Shown: piece by piece, positions 1-8,304 of the stretch
Layout: every line of letters begins with the position of its first letter
How positions within the stretch are numbered: position 1 is the first letter of the stretch
From: Stephanodiscus triporus
Taxonomy: Eukaryota > Bacillariophyta > Thalassiosirophyceae > Thalassiosirales > Thalassiosiraceae
Direction: 5' to 3'
Assembly: GCA_036939755.1 (NCBI GenBank)
Contig: JALLAZ010000904.1
Span: 1 to 13,958 of the forward strand
Length of the DNA stretch: 13,958 nt
Position numbers and translations under genes: made by a program
Notes under the pieces: generated by a model
Seen by the model: the letters and a program-made list of their open reading frames with translations, nothing else
Databases searched by the model: none
Told to the model about the DNA's origin: nothing

Positions 1-2395
1 CCAACTCCTTCTTCTTCAATTCTTCCAGGTGACCGAGGGCCGTGTGGGCCATCTCAACGATGTCAGACTGTGCCTCCAACAACTTGGCCTCGTCGACTTC
101 GGTCCATCGCTCGTACGACGGTGGCGCCCTCCCACTGCTGACGATGTCCACCCAGGCAGCAACCTTCTCTTCCTTCTTCATCTTGGCGACATGGGCATGT
201 TGGTACCAAGTGAGGAGGGTGGTCAAGTCGGCTCCGGTAAGTTTCGTGACATCCCCCCCCTTCGCCGCTTGAATGATCATCGCGTTCGTTGCAACCTTTT
301 CTTGACGCATACGCACGGTCTTCTCCTTCGCAAGCTTCTCACGTTCCACCTTGCGCTGCTTGAGGACGATTCCCTTAAAGATATCGTTGGCGGTGAGATG
401 GACACCACCGGTCGCGGCAAAGATATTGCCGTGACTCTTTGCCCGACTCAACAATTCAATCCGTTCCTGGGAGTGGGGTACGGTGAGGACGGTGGTGCGC
501 TCGACAGGTTTGAGCGTGACTTTCATCATGTCACCGTTATAACCCTCCAGCGACAGCGCATTACAGGCGATGATGTTGTGCTCAACGATGAGGGCAACTA
601 AAGCCTGCTGATCATCATCGCCGTCCCCAATGGAGCGACGGACCTTCGGGCTCTGCAGGCACTTCCTGCTAAGTGGGACCGCTCCAACTTTTGCCCACGC
701 ATTTAAGTTGTGAAACTTGGAAAATCCCTTGGTGAAAGCCGACCCAACAATCAACCCTGTTTCGGGATCCTCACCCCCGAATACAACGAGGCCGATCATC
801 CACGGCGTGAGAGTCCTTGACTTGTTGCCGGCGATGCGTTCGTCGATGATGAGCTGCAGGTTTGTGCGGACAGCATTTTGGAAGGGACCGTAGCTCTGGT
901 CTGTCTCCTGGGTCACGGCAGTTGTGTTTGGAACGCCGGGGTAAAGGATAAACCCGTGGAAACGGAGGTAGGCGAGGAGTGTTGGGTTGAGTCTTCCTGG
1001 GCCGCTATCACATTTGATAACGACCCACCGTCCTTTGATGGGTGCCGCGTCGGGAAATAACTTCATGATAGATGTTTTAATATATTCAAAAAATTCTTCA
1101 TCATCCATCCCCCCCTTGCTATTTAGACCAAATGAGATGGGAAACTCCTGCTCAGTTCCGCATCCAAAAATACCCTTGACGGCAGTGAAGTAGCGTATCA
1201 TCTCGATACGAATTGCTTCGCCCGCGGCCGATGATGCCGCCGTCTGAAATTGGAAGTGGGGGGGGATTGCCTCGCCCGCCGCCGAACTCCCGCTTATCAT
1301 CGTCATCGAAAGCACTGACTTGGACGTCGCTTTCCCGAGCTGTGGGAAGCGCACGTCGTAATACGTCACAGTCGGACGTCCACCTCGATTGCTGTTGCTC
1401 CCGTCGAGTGACAAACATGTCTCGTCCATGTTTATGATCCTTCCTTTCATCTCGTCGGGAAAATGAAGTGATCCGTCTGAATTGACTGTTGCAAACCCAT
1501 ATTCGACAACGAACATCTCCCAGCTATCTAACCACAGATCCAAATTTGCAAACGTGGTCCAGCGGATGCGGCGGTCTTCAGCACAATTCATCTTCTCGGC
1601 GTTGATGTCGGTCGCTGTATCGCGGACTACTCGATTCAACAGCCCCGTTGCTGCGACTGTCCCAATGTTGAAGGTTTTAGCAAACATCGGGATCATCTTT
1701 GCCCGGGAGTTGTCGCCCGTGCACGCATTCATCTGGTTGATCGGCACAAGGCTCTTGTAGGCCTGGCATAGAAACCTGTATGCCATGGCCGAAATATTCC
1801 CAATGGGCCCCTTCTTCATCGGGGAAGCGTTGATGAGTCCTTCCTTCGACGTGTAACGAGATATCGTTGCGATGCTCGGGCAAGTTTCATACTTTGCCAT
1901 GATGGTATCGTGCACCTGCCTGACGGACATGCCATCCGGCTTCTGTTTCTCAGCATTGAAGAGGCGCACGGTGGCCTTGTGCGCATTGGACTTGTGCCTC
2001 TTTGCCGCTAGATCATCGACGCGCCTTTGCTGGACGGCGGACGCAGTTGGCCGAATCTGCTTCCTCTTCGGCTTGGGGTGCGTCGGTCCTGTTGTCTTTG
2101 TCATCGTCGATGCAGTTGGGTCATCACTATCACCACCAGTCAATGGTGATAGGACTGAATCGTTCGTTGTGATCTGGACCTCCACGGCTGGGGCATGACG
2201 TCGAAGTGTCTTTTGCTTCGCCTCGAGAGCCGCGAGACGACGACGTATCATCCTGCGCACGGTCTCGTTGGTTGTGTCCTTCTTAGGAAATCCAGCCAGA
2301 ATCATGGCCTGAGGAACTTTGAGACCGGTGGTGGTGCCAAGAATCCGCACGGCCTCATCAACCTTCTTCAGATGCACAGTACTCTTCATTGACAT
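1..2395 (-). CDS. pogo/DDE_1-type transposase, 5' part complete, 3' end beyond window
   Basis: Predicted DDE transposase that would bind and cut the ends of its own DNA transposon. The frame is open from a stop near 2543 to the left edge; the first in-frame ATG is at 2395, giving at least 798 codons with no stop or frameshift. Residues about 8-53 look like a Psq/pogo-type helix-turn-helix, followed by a basic linker. The catalytic triad reads D324 (in NMDETCLSLDG), D463 (in VIKCDSGPGR) and D499 (in TQETDQSYGPFQ), with 35 residues between the last two. The phrase VPNTTAVTQETDQ matches the pogo-family PNTTxxxQPxD signature. D324 to D463 is wider than I expect for pogo, so there may be an insertion. 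At least 299 residues follow D499; the last visible part is Lys/Glu-rich and may be coiled coil. A plus-strand open frame at 29-601 is a mirror of this gene. No introns are visible. The family is well supported; subfamily and activity are inferred. Confidence 0.88.
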   Translation of the reverse strand, partial: MSMKSTVHLKKVDEAVRILGTTTGLKVPQAMILAGFPKKDTTNETVRRMIRRRLAALEAKQKTLRRHAPAVEVQITTNDSVLSPLTGGDSDDPTASTMTKTTGPTHPKPKRKQIRPTASAVQQRRVDDLAAKRHKSNAHKATVRLFNAEKQKPDGMSVRQVHDTIMAKYETCPSIATISRYTSKEGLINASPMKKGPIGNISAMAYRFLCQAYKSLVPINQMNACTGDNSRAKMIPMFAKTFNIGTVAATGLLNRVVRDTATDINAEKMNCAEDRRIRWTTFANLDLWLDSWEMFVVEYGFATVNSDGSLHFPDEMKGRIINMDETCLSLDGSNSNRGGRPTVTYYDVRFPQLGKATSKSVLSMTMISGSSAAGEAIPPHFQFQTAASSAAGEAIRIEMIRYFTAVKGIFGCGTEQEFPISFGLNSKGGMDDEEFFEYIKTSIMKLFPDAAPIKGRWVVIKCDSGPGRLNPTLLAYLRFHGFILYPGVPNTTAVTQETDQSYGPFQNAVRTNLQLIIDERIAGNKSRTLTPWMIGLVVFGGEDPETGLIVGSAFTKGFSKFHNLNAWAKVGAVPLSRKCLQSPKVRRSIGDGDDDQQALVALIVEHNIIACNALSLEGYNGDMMKVTLKPVERTTVLTVPHSQERIELLSRAKSHGNIFAATGGVHLTANDIFKGIVLKQRKVEREKLAKEKTVRMRQEKVATNAMIIQAAKGGDVTKLTGADLTTLLTWYQHAHVAKMKKEEKVAAWVDIVSSGRAPPSYERWTEVDEAKLLEAQSDIVEMAHTALGHLEELKKKEL
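1..2395 (-). mobile_element. Class II DNA transposon (interior and right part)
   Basis: The element is inferred from the transposase it carries. Its left end is outside the window, and I could not fix its right end. No terminal inverted repeat can be paired because only one end is visible, and no TA target duplication can be confirmed. The true right boundary probably lies between 2396 and about 2900, before the MFAP1 promoter. The intact frame suggests a recent insertion or continued selection. Confidence 0.6.
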
Positions 2396-2655
2396 GTGGG
2401 CAACGGGTTGTATAGTGTTGAAACGGATTTGACGAAGCAAGGACTTCGAAAAGTTGAACCGACATGTGATGCTACGTGAAAGGTCAGGTCTCGAAGTACG
2501 CGCTAGGTGGAAATGGGCGCGCAGTTGACCCCCAAGACTACGTCAGATGACGACAGTCCCAAGTAGTGATGTGACCGTCAGATCAAGCTCTACACGAATA
2601 ATAGGGTGACTGGATGTCGGTTTGGCCCTGTTTCAGTACTCGCATTAAACTCGTA

Positions 2656-2690
2656 CTTTTTTGTGTATTCAAAAACACTTTTGTGCATTC
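2656..2690. repeat. Imperfect tandem direct repeat
   Basis: Two copies of a motif close to CTTTTGTGYATTC occur about 20 bp apart (around 2656-2670 and 2677-2690). They lie upstream of the transposase start, where sub-terminal transposase-binding repeats could be expected, but no second transposon end is available to test this. Confidence 0.4.
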
Positions 2691-2898
2691 GTCTGTCCGT
2701 CCCCATTTTCACCTATCGGAGGGAAACTAGTTCAATGGTGCTACTACAGTGCCCAGTACAATTGTCCTGCGGGAAAAATCTCTTTTTTTCCTGTCGTATG
2801 ATTCCTACCGTAGGCTCTCTACAGAAGTATGGGGAAGAATGTAGTACATACGTAGCAGTAGTCGGCTTAAATAGGCGATTACAAGAAAGTGAGTGGTC

Positions 2899-2943
2899 GC
2901 GCCAAAAACGCTGGGGCGCCCTATTTTCCCCCCTTTTTGGCGC
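2899..2943. promoter_or_regulatory. Inverted pair of E2F-like sites upstream of MFAP1
   Basis: GCGCCAAAAA at 2899-2908 and TTTTTGGCGC at 2934-2943 form a perfect 10-bp inverted repeat with a 25-nt spacer, which itself contains GGGGCGCCC. Each arm contains TTTGGCGC, which fits the E2F/DP consensus TTTSSCGC. The pair lies 125-169 bp upstream of the MFAP1 ATG. Cell-cycle control of MFAP1 through these sites is inference. The repeat could instead belong to a transposon end. Confidence 0.45.
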
Positions 2944-3067
2944 CCAATCCAGTGTCTTCCTGCCCTCTTGATGATAGAAGAAACACGTGGAAAATAACAG
3001 CTAAACGCGCTCTTCCGGCCAGCAGACGACCGATTTGATTTTCCGGGACACCGTACTTGAAATAATC

Positions 3068-4164
3068 ATGTCATCCTCCAACCAAAACCTCGGCCGCGAC
3101 GAGCTCGCCGCGATGCTCGGCGCGTCCCACGCGTCCGACATGGTCGTCGCGGCTGGCGTCGGGATGTCGACGGACGGACTCGCGGCCGCCGCCGCAAGGT
3201 CCGCCGTCCCCCACCATGGGCGAGGCGGGGTCGGCGGCAGCAATCGACGTCGAGGGGGGGAGGCGGAGGAGGACGTGTCGAGGATGGATCGGGCTCAGGC
3301 GGCGGCGCTCGTGGCGCGAAGGTTCAAGGAGTCGTCGGCGGGGGGGGGAGGACTAGGAGGAGGGACTACGAGGCACCGCGCAATCGTAACCGCGGGGGGG
3401 AAGAGGAAGCGATCGATGCAGCATCACCTCTTGGTGGCGGACCTGATGATGGGCGAGACGCGGGGAGGAGGGGGGCGGGACGGCGACGTCGTGAATTCTT
3501 CGCGAAAAGAAGGAAATAGGGCGAACGAGGATGTAGACGAAGAGGAGGAGATGGAGACGGAGAGGGAGGAGGAGGATGAGGAGAGTTTCGCGATACGACG
3601 GACGGATGACACTCGAAAGAAGGCGGAGGCAAGGGTGTTGACGAGGAGGGCGGGAGACGAGAGGGATCGACGACAACGACGCGGTCGCTCCTCTTCACCT
3701 CCGTCGTCGTCGTCTGACTCGGAATCATCGGACGGATCGTCCTCGTCGTCGTCGTCATCATCTTCCCCTCCTCGTCGCCGGGGCAGGGAACGCGGAAATC
3801 GCGGGTCCGGATCCGATTCGTCGTCCTCGTCGTCGGAGGACGAGGCCGACATAAGGCGGAGGAGGGCGCGTGAACGCGCTCGGGAGAATCAGCGGAGCGG
3901 GGACGAGGACGATGATGTTACTCCTCCCGATGGCGTCGCGAATGGAACGGAGACGGAGGTCGAACGTGAGAAAATCCACGGAGGAGAGAAACGACGATCG
4001 ACAACGACAATGTCAGTAAACGAAGGGGATAACGATGAGAAACGGCGAAGCATCGTCGAGGCACATCGCGACGATGCTCCCCCGTTGCGCAAGAATGGAA
4101 AAAACGGCCGCGATCGCCGCACCACGTCGGAGGGCTCGTCCTCGTCGAGCGGCAGCTCCTCGTG

Positions 4165-4200
<36 letters not shown>

Positions 4201-5158
4201 CGACAACTCCTCGTCCTCCTCCGACGAATCAGACGACCACATCGCCACCGCGATGCCCGCATCCGCATCCAAACCGCTCTTCGTCCCGAAGTCCAAACGC
4301 GGCACCGTCGCCGAGGTCGAGATGCGGCAGAAAAAACTCGAGGAAGCCGAGGAGCGTCGTCTCGAGGAGGCCGAGAAACGCGCCATACGGTCGCGCGCCC
4401 TCGTGGCGGAGATTGCGTCCTCCGCCGCCGGCGCCCTAACGAACGACAGAAACGAGGGGGACGAATTCGACACCGGCGAGGCCGGGGGAGAATTCATCCC
4501 TGTCCCCGACGATGCCGATCCCGACGAGGGGGACCATCCCGAGTTGGCGGCTGCTGAGCGCGACGCCTGGGAGGTACGCGAGCTGATACGGATACTTCGC
4601 GACGTCGACAGCGCCGCAGAAAGGGAGAAGGAGCGGGGGGAATTGGAACGCAGGAGGGCGCTCACCGACGAGGAGCGCCTCGCGGAGGACAGGTCGAGTG
4701 GCAGATATCGCGCGCCGGGCGAGGCGCGGCGCCGCCGTACGGGAGGAGGACGGATGGACGGCGTAGAAAGGGGCGACGGCGGCGCGGAGGGGGAGGGACG
4801 ATACTTACAACGCTTCCACCACCGCGGAGCGTTCTACATGGACGAGGACACGCTCGATCGGGCGGGCCCGGACGACGTGCGTCATCGCGCCGCGGAGTAT
4901 TCACGCGCCGCCACCGGCGAGGATAAGATAGACAAGACCGCATTGCCGGAGGTGATGCAGGTCAAGAAGTTTGGATTCGCGGGCTACTCGACCAAGTACA
5001 AGGGTTTGGCGAGGGAGGATACCACCGACAGGAAGATGGAATTCCTGCCCATTCGTGGAAGGGGTGGGGAAAGCGCCGGTCGTGGGCGCGGTGGTGGATA
5101 TGGATATAGATATAATGGTGGCGATGGCCAAGGTGGTGACAGGCAAAGGTATAGATAA
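3068..5158 (+). CDS. MFAP1: MFAP1, spliceosome-associated protein
   Basis: Homologue of MFAP1, a nuclear component of the spliceosome (B-complex stage) needed for pre-mRNA splicing. It is one exon of 696 residues from the first ATG; the open frame extends to a TTG at 3035, but ATG 3068 is preferred. The conserved half starts near residue 402 (KPLFVPKSKRGTVAEVEMRQ) and continues with a Glu/Arg helix. The WEVRELIRILRD segment is at about 501, followed by LTDEERLAED. The family hallmark YLQRFHHRGAFYMDE is at about 579, then LPEVMQVKKFGFAG from 626 and a DTTD motif near 653. The tail (about 667-696) is RGG-like. The protein is much longer than human MFAP1 (439 aa) because the first 400 residues are RS-like, acidic and Ser-rich, including a run encoded by a GTC repeat at 4165-4200. 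It converges on the PNUTS-like gene. The C-terminus is uncertain because coding-like sequence continues in frame after the TAA. Confidence 0.92.
4165..4200. repeat. (GTC)12 trinucleotide tract
   Basis: A perfect 36-bp GTC array lies inside MFAP1 and is read there as TCG serine codons. It is the longest pure repeat in that gene and is probably polymorphic in length. Confidence 0.9.
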
Positions 5159-5729
5159 GTAGGCGTACACTCCAAGTTCCATTCTGATTCCATGGTTGTC
5201 GTCTTCTTCGGGACGACCGCGCCCGTCGTCGTCGACTCGAAGACGATGGGGGGGCGCGCGATCGTCGTCGTCGGCCCGGGGGGTGCGGGCGGGATGATCG
5301 TCGGCGGCGCAGGGAGGGGACGGGGAAGGGGACGCGGGATCATCATCGCGACGACGACGAACGAGGACGACGACGAGGGACGTGCCGTCGTGCCCGTCGA
5401 TCCCGACACCGTCGATCCCTTCCGCGATGATATTATTGGCGACGGCGGCGGGACGGCCGGGAAGAGCAACGGCAGCACGCGCATATCCGATCGTGACAAA
5501 ATGATACCTGAGAAAATATTTTTCTAATTGTCTATATCATATTTAGCTACCCTTCAATGACCTCCTTTGTTGTGTTTTTCCAATTCAAAACCGACTTAGG
5601 CTGTTATCCATAATCAACATTTTTTACTCTGCTTATCCTAAAACATGTATCTACTCCTTTACTGAATCCTTTCATTGCAGGTACACGAATAAGAGAAGTT
5701 GTTGGTTTAGGAATAACAAAAGTAGTTTA
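5159..5729. other. Convergent 3' region of MFAP1 and the PNUTS-like gene
   Basis: The first part (to about 5527) is GC-rich and coding-like. The rest turns abruptly AT-rich, as expected of a 3' untranslated region. No AATAAA lies on either strand here; AATAAG and AATAAC variants occur on the plus strand near 5690 and 5715. A strong-looking 3' splice site with a branch-like ACTGAAT lies at 5662-5680 on the plus strand, with no obvious partner. Confidence 0.6.
5192..5527 (+). other. GC-rich open frame in register with MFAP1 after its stop
   Basis: This 111-codon frame is in the same phase as MFAP1, separated from it only by the TAA at 5156-5158. Its codons end mainly in G or C, as in MFAP1. 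It encodes Gly/Arg- and Asp-rich sequence (including GRGRGRGRG), and the composition falls to AT-rich exactly at its own TAA at 5525-5527. It could be the true C-terminal exon of MFAP1 reached by splicing, a former coding region cut off by a nonsense change, or GC-rich UTR. A 180-nt intron from 5133 to 5312 would keep frame, but its acceptor is weak. I did not merge it into MFAP1. Confidence 0.35.
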
Positions 5730-8304
5730 TCAATATCTCCCGAGCCCATAGCTCGAAGCTCCTGCTGGGCCGTATGTAGAGTCAAAGCTAGTACCGAGTC
5801 GTCCAGTTTCTTTTGCGAAATTGATTCTCAGGGCTCCGCCGTTAAGCTGCTGTCCCATAAGGGACGCACGGGCTGTGACTGCTGCTTGTTTATCAAGCGT
5901 GTTGACAAAAGCGAACGAGCTTTTCATAATGATGCTGACCACATTAGCATATCGTCCAAAGAAATCTTTCAGTTGTTGCTCAGTGGTGCCCTGGGCAGAA
6001 GAAATAGCAATTAGCACTGAGGGATAACTGTGGAAAGAGGAGAAATTGAACAGCATTCGGCGTACTCACCGGTCCATAACCAGCAACAAACAAATTCTTA
6101 GTCGCAGGGTTTCCGCGGTCGTCCTTTACCTGGGACAAATCAACCTGCCCTGAAATGTCTATTGGGGGTGCTACAAGTCCTGCTCTCAGCGTAGCAGAAG
6201 GCCCAGTACCAAATGCAGGATCTCTAACCTTCCGTGTGGCAGAGTTGATTCGACAGGGCAGACCCCCCAGGAGAGAGCCATTTAGCGCTTCTTTGGCCCG
6301 TCTCGCTCCTTCAGGATCATTTGTATTGACAAACGAGAACCCGCTCTTATTCACAATCTCAGTAACATGAACATATGGTGCAAACATTGCTACAATTTCA
6401 TCATTGGTCGTTGTCGGGCCATAACCACTAAGGTGTAGGTTGGCATCACCAAGGTTTTGATCACCTCGGTAACCACGCATCCCTGGACCCGGCTGCTGAA
6501 CTGGCGGTGGCTGGGTAAATGACACTGGGCTTGGCTGGTAGGTCGGCACCGGATTGAATGCACCGTATACAGGCATTATAGCCGGCTGGCTGGCTTGAGG
6601 CAGTAGATTTTGAGTCAAAGTCTGGACAAGATTAATCAGCTCCGGCTGCTTATATACACCATTCACATCTTTGAAAGATGCAAGAAGGCTAGGATTTGCA
6701 GCAAGAGTTTGAAGGGCATGCACGTTAAATCCGACTAAGAAAAAAGGCAACCCAAGACTCAGAACGGTCTCCAGGTTTGCCTCAGTAGACATACTTATAT
6801 TATAAGGCTGCGGAAATGCTGGCGCAACATTGGGTACTGTGATAATACTTGGATTGACCACAGCTTGGGGAGTGAAGAAAGGAATAACATTTGGAATAGC
6901 AGTATTGCGTGAACTAAGCTCTAAAGCTTTTTCAACTTCGCTCAAGACATACGGGGAAATGGGAACATCATTTTCTGACATGTATGTGACTGCAGGAGTT
7001 GTGCCCATGCGGGTTGTTTGAGCTGCAACTTCATTTGACACGACCTGGATTGGCGGATTTGCTCCATCTTCCGGGAGAAGTTGAGGAGGCCTCCAAATAG
7101 CCTTAAATATATGTTGATGAAGGAGGTGTGATGTTGTTAGATTCATTCACGCAGGCATATTTACAAATGTATTGTCAAGGAAAACTGACCATCATCGCCA
7201 TTGCGTCCAACTCATCATCTTTGTCGTGATCTAAGGAGACTGTTTTCCTGTAATATGAATGCGATATTGCATGGTGTCAGAAGAGAACACCTTTCAAGAG
7301 ATACGAATTGGCAACAGTGAATACTTGCCTGGATTGTAGCAACAAATCTTTTTCGTGTTGGATGTCCATCTTCTTCTTATCAGACCAGCGCGACTTACGA
7401 GTTTTCTCGGGCTCTGACTTGCTGGGTCCCCCATCTGAAACTGCTAACGATTTGCCAACTTTATCAGCCCAGTGGATTCGTCTGTCATCTTTCTTTGAAC
7501 TTGAATCTACGAGCAGCAAATAAACGAGAGATGAAAAATGTATTAGGATCACTCCAAGACAGAGAAACTCAAAATCTTTGTGAGCTCCTAACTCACCAAC
7601 GTTTTCTTTCATCTGCCCCGACTTGACATTACTGGCAGATAATCGTTCCTTGAGTTTTGTGGCCCTCTCTTCCTTTAATCGATCACTTTCAGCCACAGGC
7701 ATGGTAGAGGAGGCAACAGCAATATTAGTATTTTCGACTTTTCTCAACAAATTCGTCAAAGCTGAACCTCCTTGCTTGGCTTTCTTTGCAGCAGGAGGAG
7801 CATCTTGCTCCAGATTACGCTTTGTTGATACATGAGCATTCTAAAGCAAACATAGTAAAGAATGAGCACACAAACATGGATCATTTTCAAGTGAGAAAGC
7901 GCAATAGAATTACTTACATTTTTTAAGGCCTTAACGGATGCACTCCATCGTTCCTTCACCTGTTGAATCCTGCTGTTAATAGCAGCTTCATTCGCCGACC
8001 CTGCGCATAGATTATGCTTTTCTACTGACGACACGGTCTTTCCGAGTCGTGAGTCAGTTACCAATTCTTTCGTTACTGGAATTGGGACAATATTACTTAA
8101 AAGATGAAGCAGAAGATCCACTCCCCCAACTTTACCGGCCAAAACATCATCTAACCACCCCTTTATCGTCACCAGTAGGCCAGCATTCAAAAGACTCTTA
8201 AGTGTGGGATTATCTGGCATCATTTCTGAAGTAGATCCGATAGCGGCGAGAAGTATGCAGCGACGTTGCTCAAGGATACGGGAATCAAAAGAACCTGATG
8301 ACAT
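5730..8304 (-). CDS. PNUTS-like PP1 regulatory protein with TFIIS-N domain and two RRMs
   Basis: Six coding exons (8304-7918, 7840-7597, 7506-7329, 7247-7190, 7101-6070, 5990-5730) join in frame to 719 residues plus TGA. Residues about 10-129 resemble the TFIIS N-terminal (LW) domain of PNUTS: LLNAGLLVTIKGWLDDVL, a helical middle and a closing VKERWSASVKALK. Residues 219-223, RRIHW, fit the PP1-docking RVxF consensus with Trp, as in KTVTW of human PNUTS. A WRPPQLLPE segment near 292 may match the conserved W..P..L stretch after the PNUTS docking site. A Pro/Gln-rich linker follows. RRM1 is at about 509-588 (LHLSGY, SGFSFVNT) and RRM2 at about 624-697 (LFVAGY, SSFAFVNT). Both resemble Spen/FPA RRMs, and RRM2 is reconstituted only by splicing. 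Inferred role: a nuclear PP1-targeting subunit acting in Pol II termination and 3'-end processing. Human PNUTS has a CCCH finger and no RRMs, so orthology is tentative. An AG directly precedes the start ATG, so an upstream exon is possible. Confidence 0.8.
7248..7328 (-). other. GC-AG intron in the PNUTS-like gene
   Basis: This 81-nt intron starts with AG|GCAAGT and ends with ATTACAG. Using the GC donor joins two exons in frame. The nearby GT (CAA|GTATTC) leads to an early stop in the next exon. The match to the canonical GC-donor consensus is exact. The other introns in this gene begin with GT and are 77-90 nt long. Confidence 0.8.

Larger units (their letters stand above)
2396..3067. other. 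Intergenic region between divergent transposase and MFAP1 genes
   Basis: This 672-bp stretch separates two genes transcribed away from each other. It should hold the transposase promoter, the transposon's right end and the MFAP1 promoter with its 5' leader. It contains a short imperfect direct repeat (2656-2690) and a perfect inverted repeat of E2F-like sites (2899-2943). The plus-strand frame at 2606-2971 has no recognisable protein features and was not called. Confidence 0.6.

Noticed and set aside
29..601. Plus-strand 190-codon open frame
   Set aside because: It is the exact mirror frame of the transposase. The minus-strand translation has domain motifs and the plus one does not.
2396..2900. 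Terminal inverted repeat of the transposon
   Set aside because: Only one end of the element is in the window, so no candidate can be paired. CAGT-type ends near 2633 and 2750 are not distinguishable from chance.
3353..4665. Several long minus- and plus-frame open frames over MFAP1
   Set aside because: They are low-complexity shadows (poly-Asp, poly-Thr, poly-Val, poly-Arg) of the GC-rich trinucleotide repeats. Conserved MFAP1 motifs lie only in the plus frame starting at 3068.
4984..5499. Minus-strand 171-codon frame antisense to the MFAP1 end
   Set aside because: Pro/Thr/Ser low-complexity sequence without domain features, explained by antisense of Gly/Val/Asp codons.
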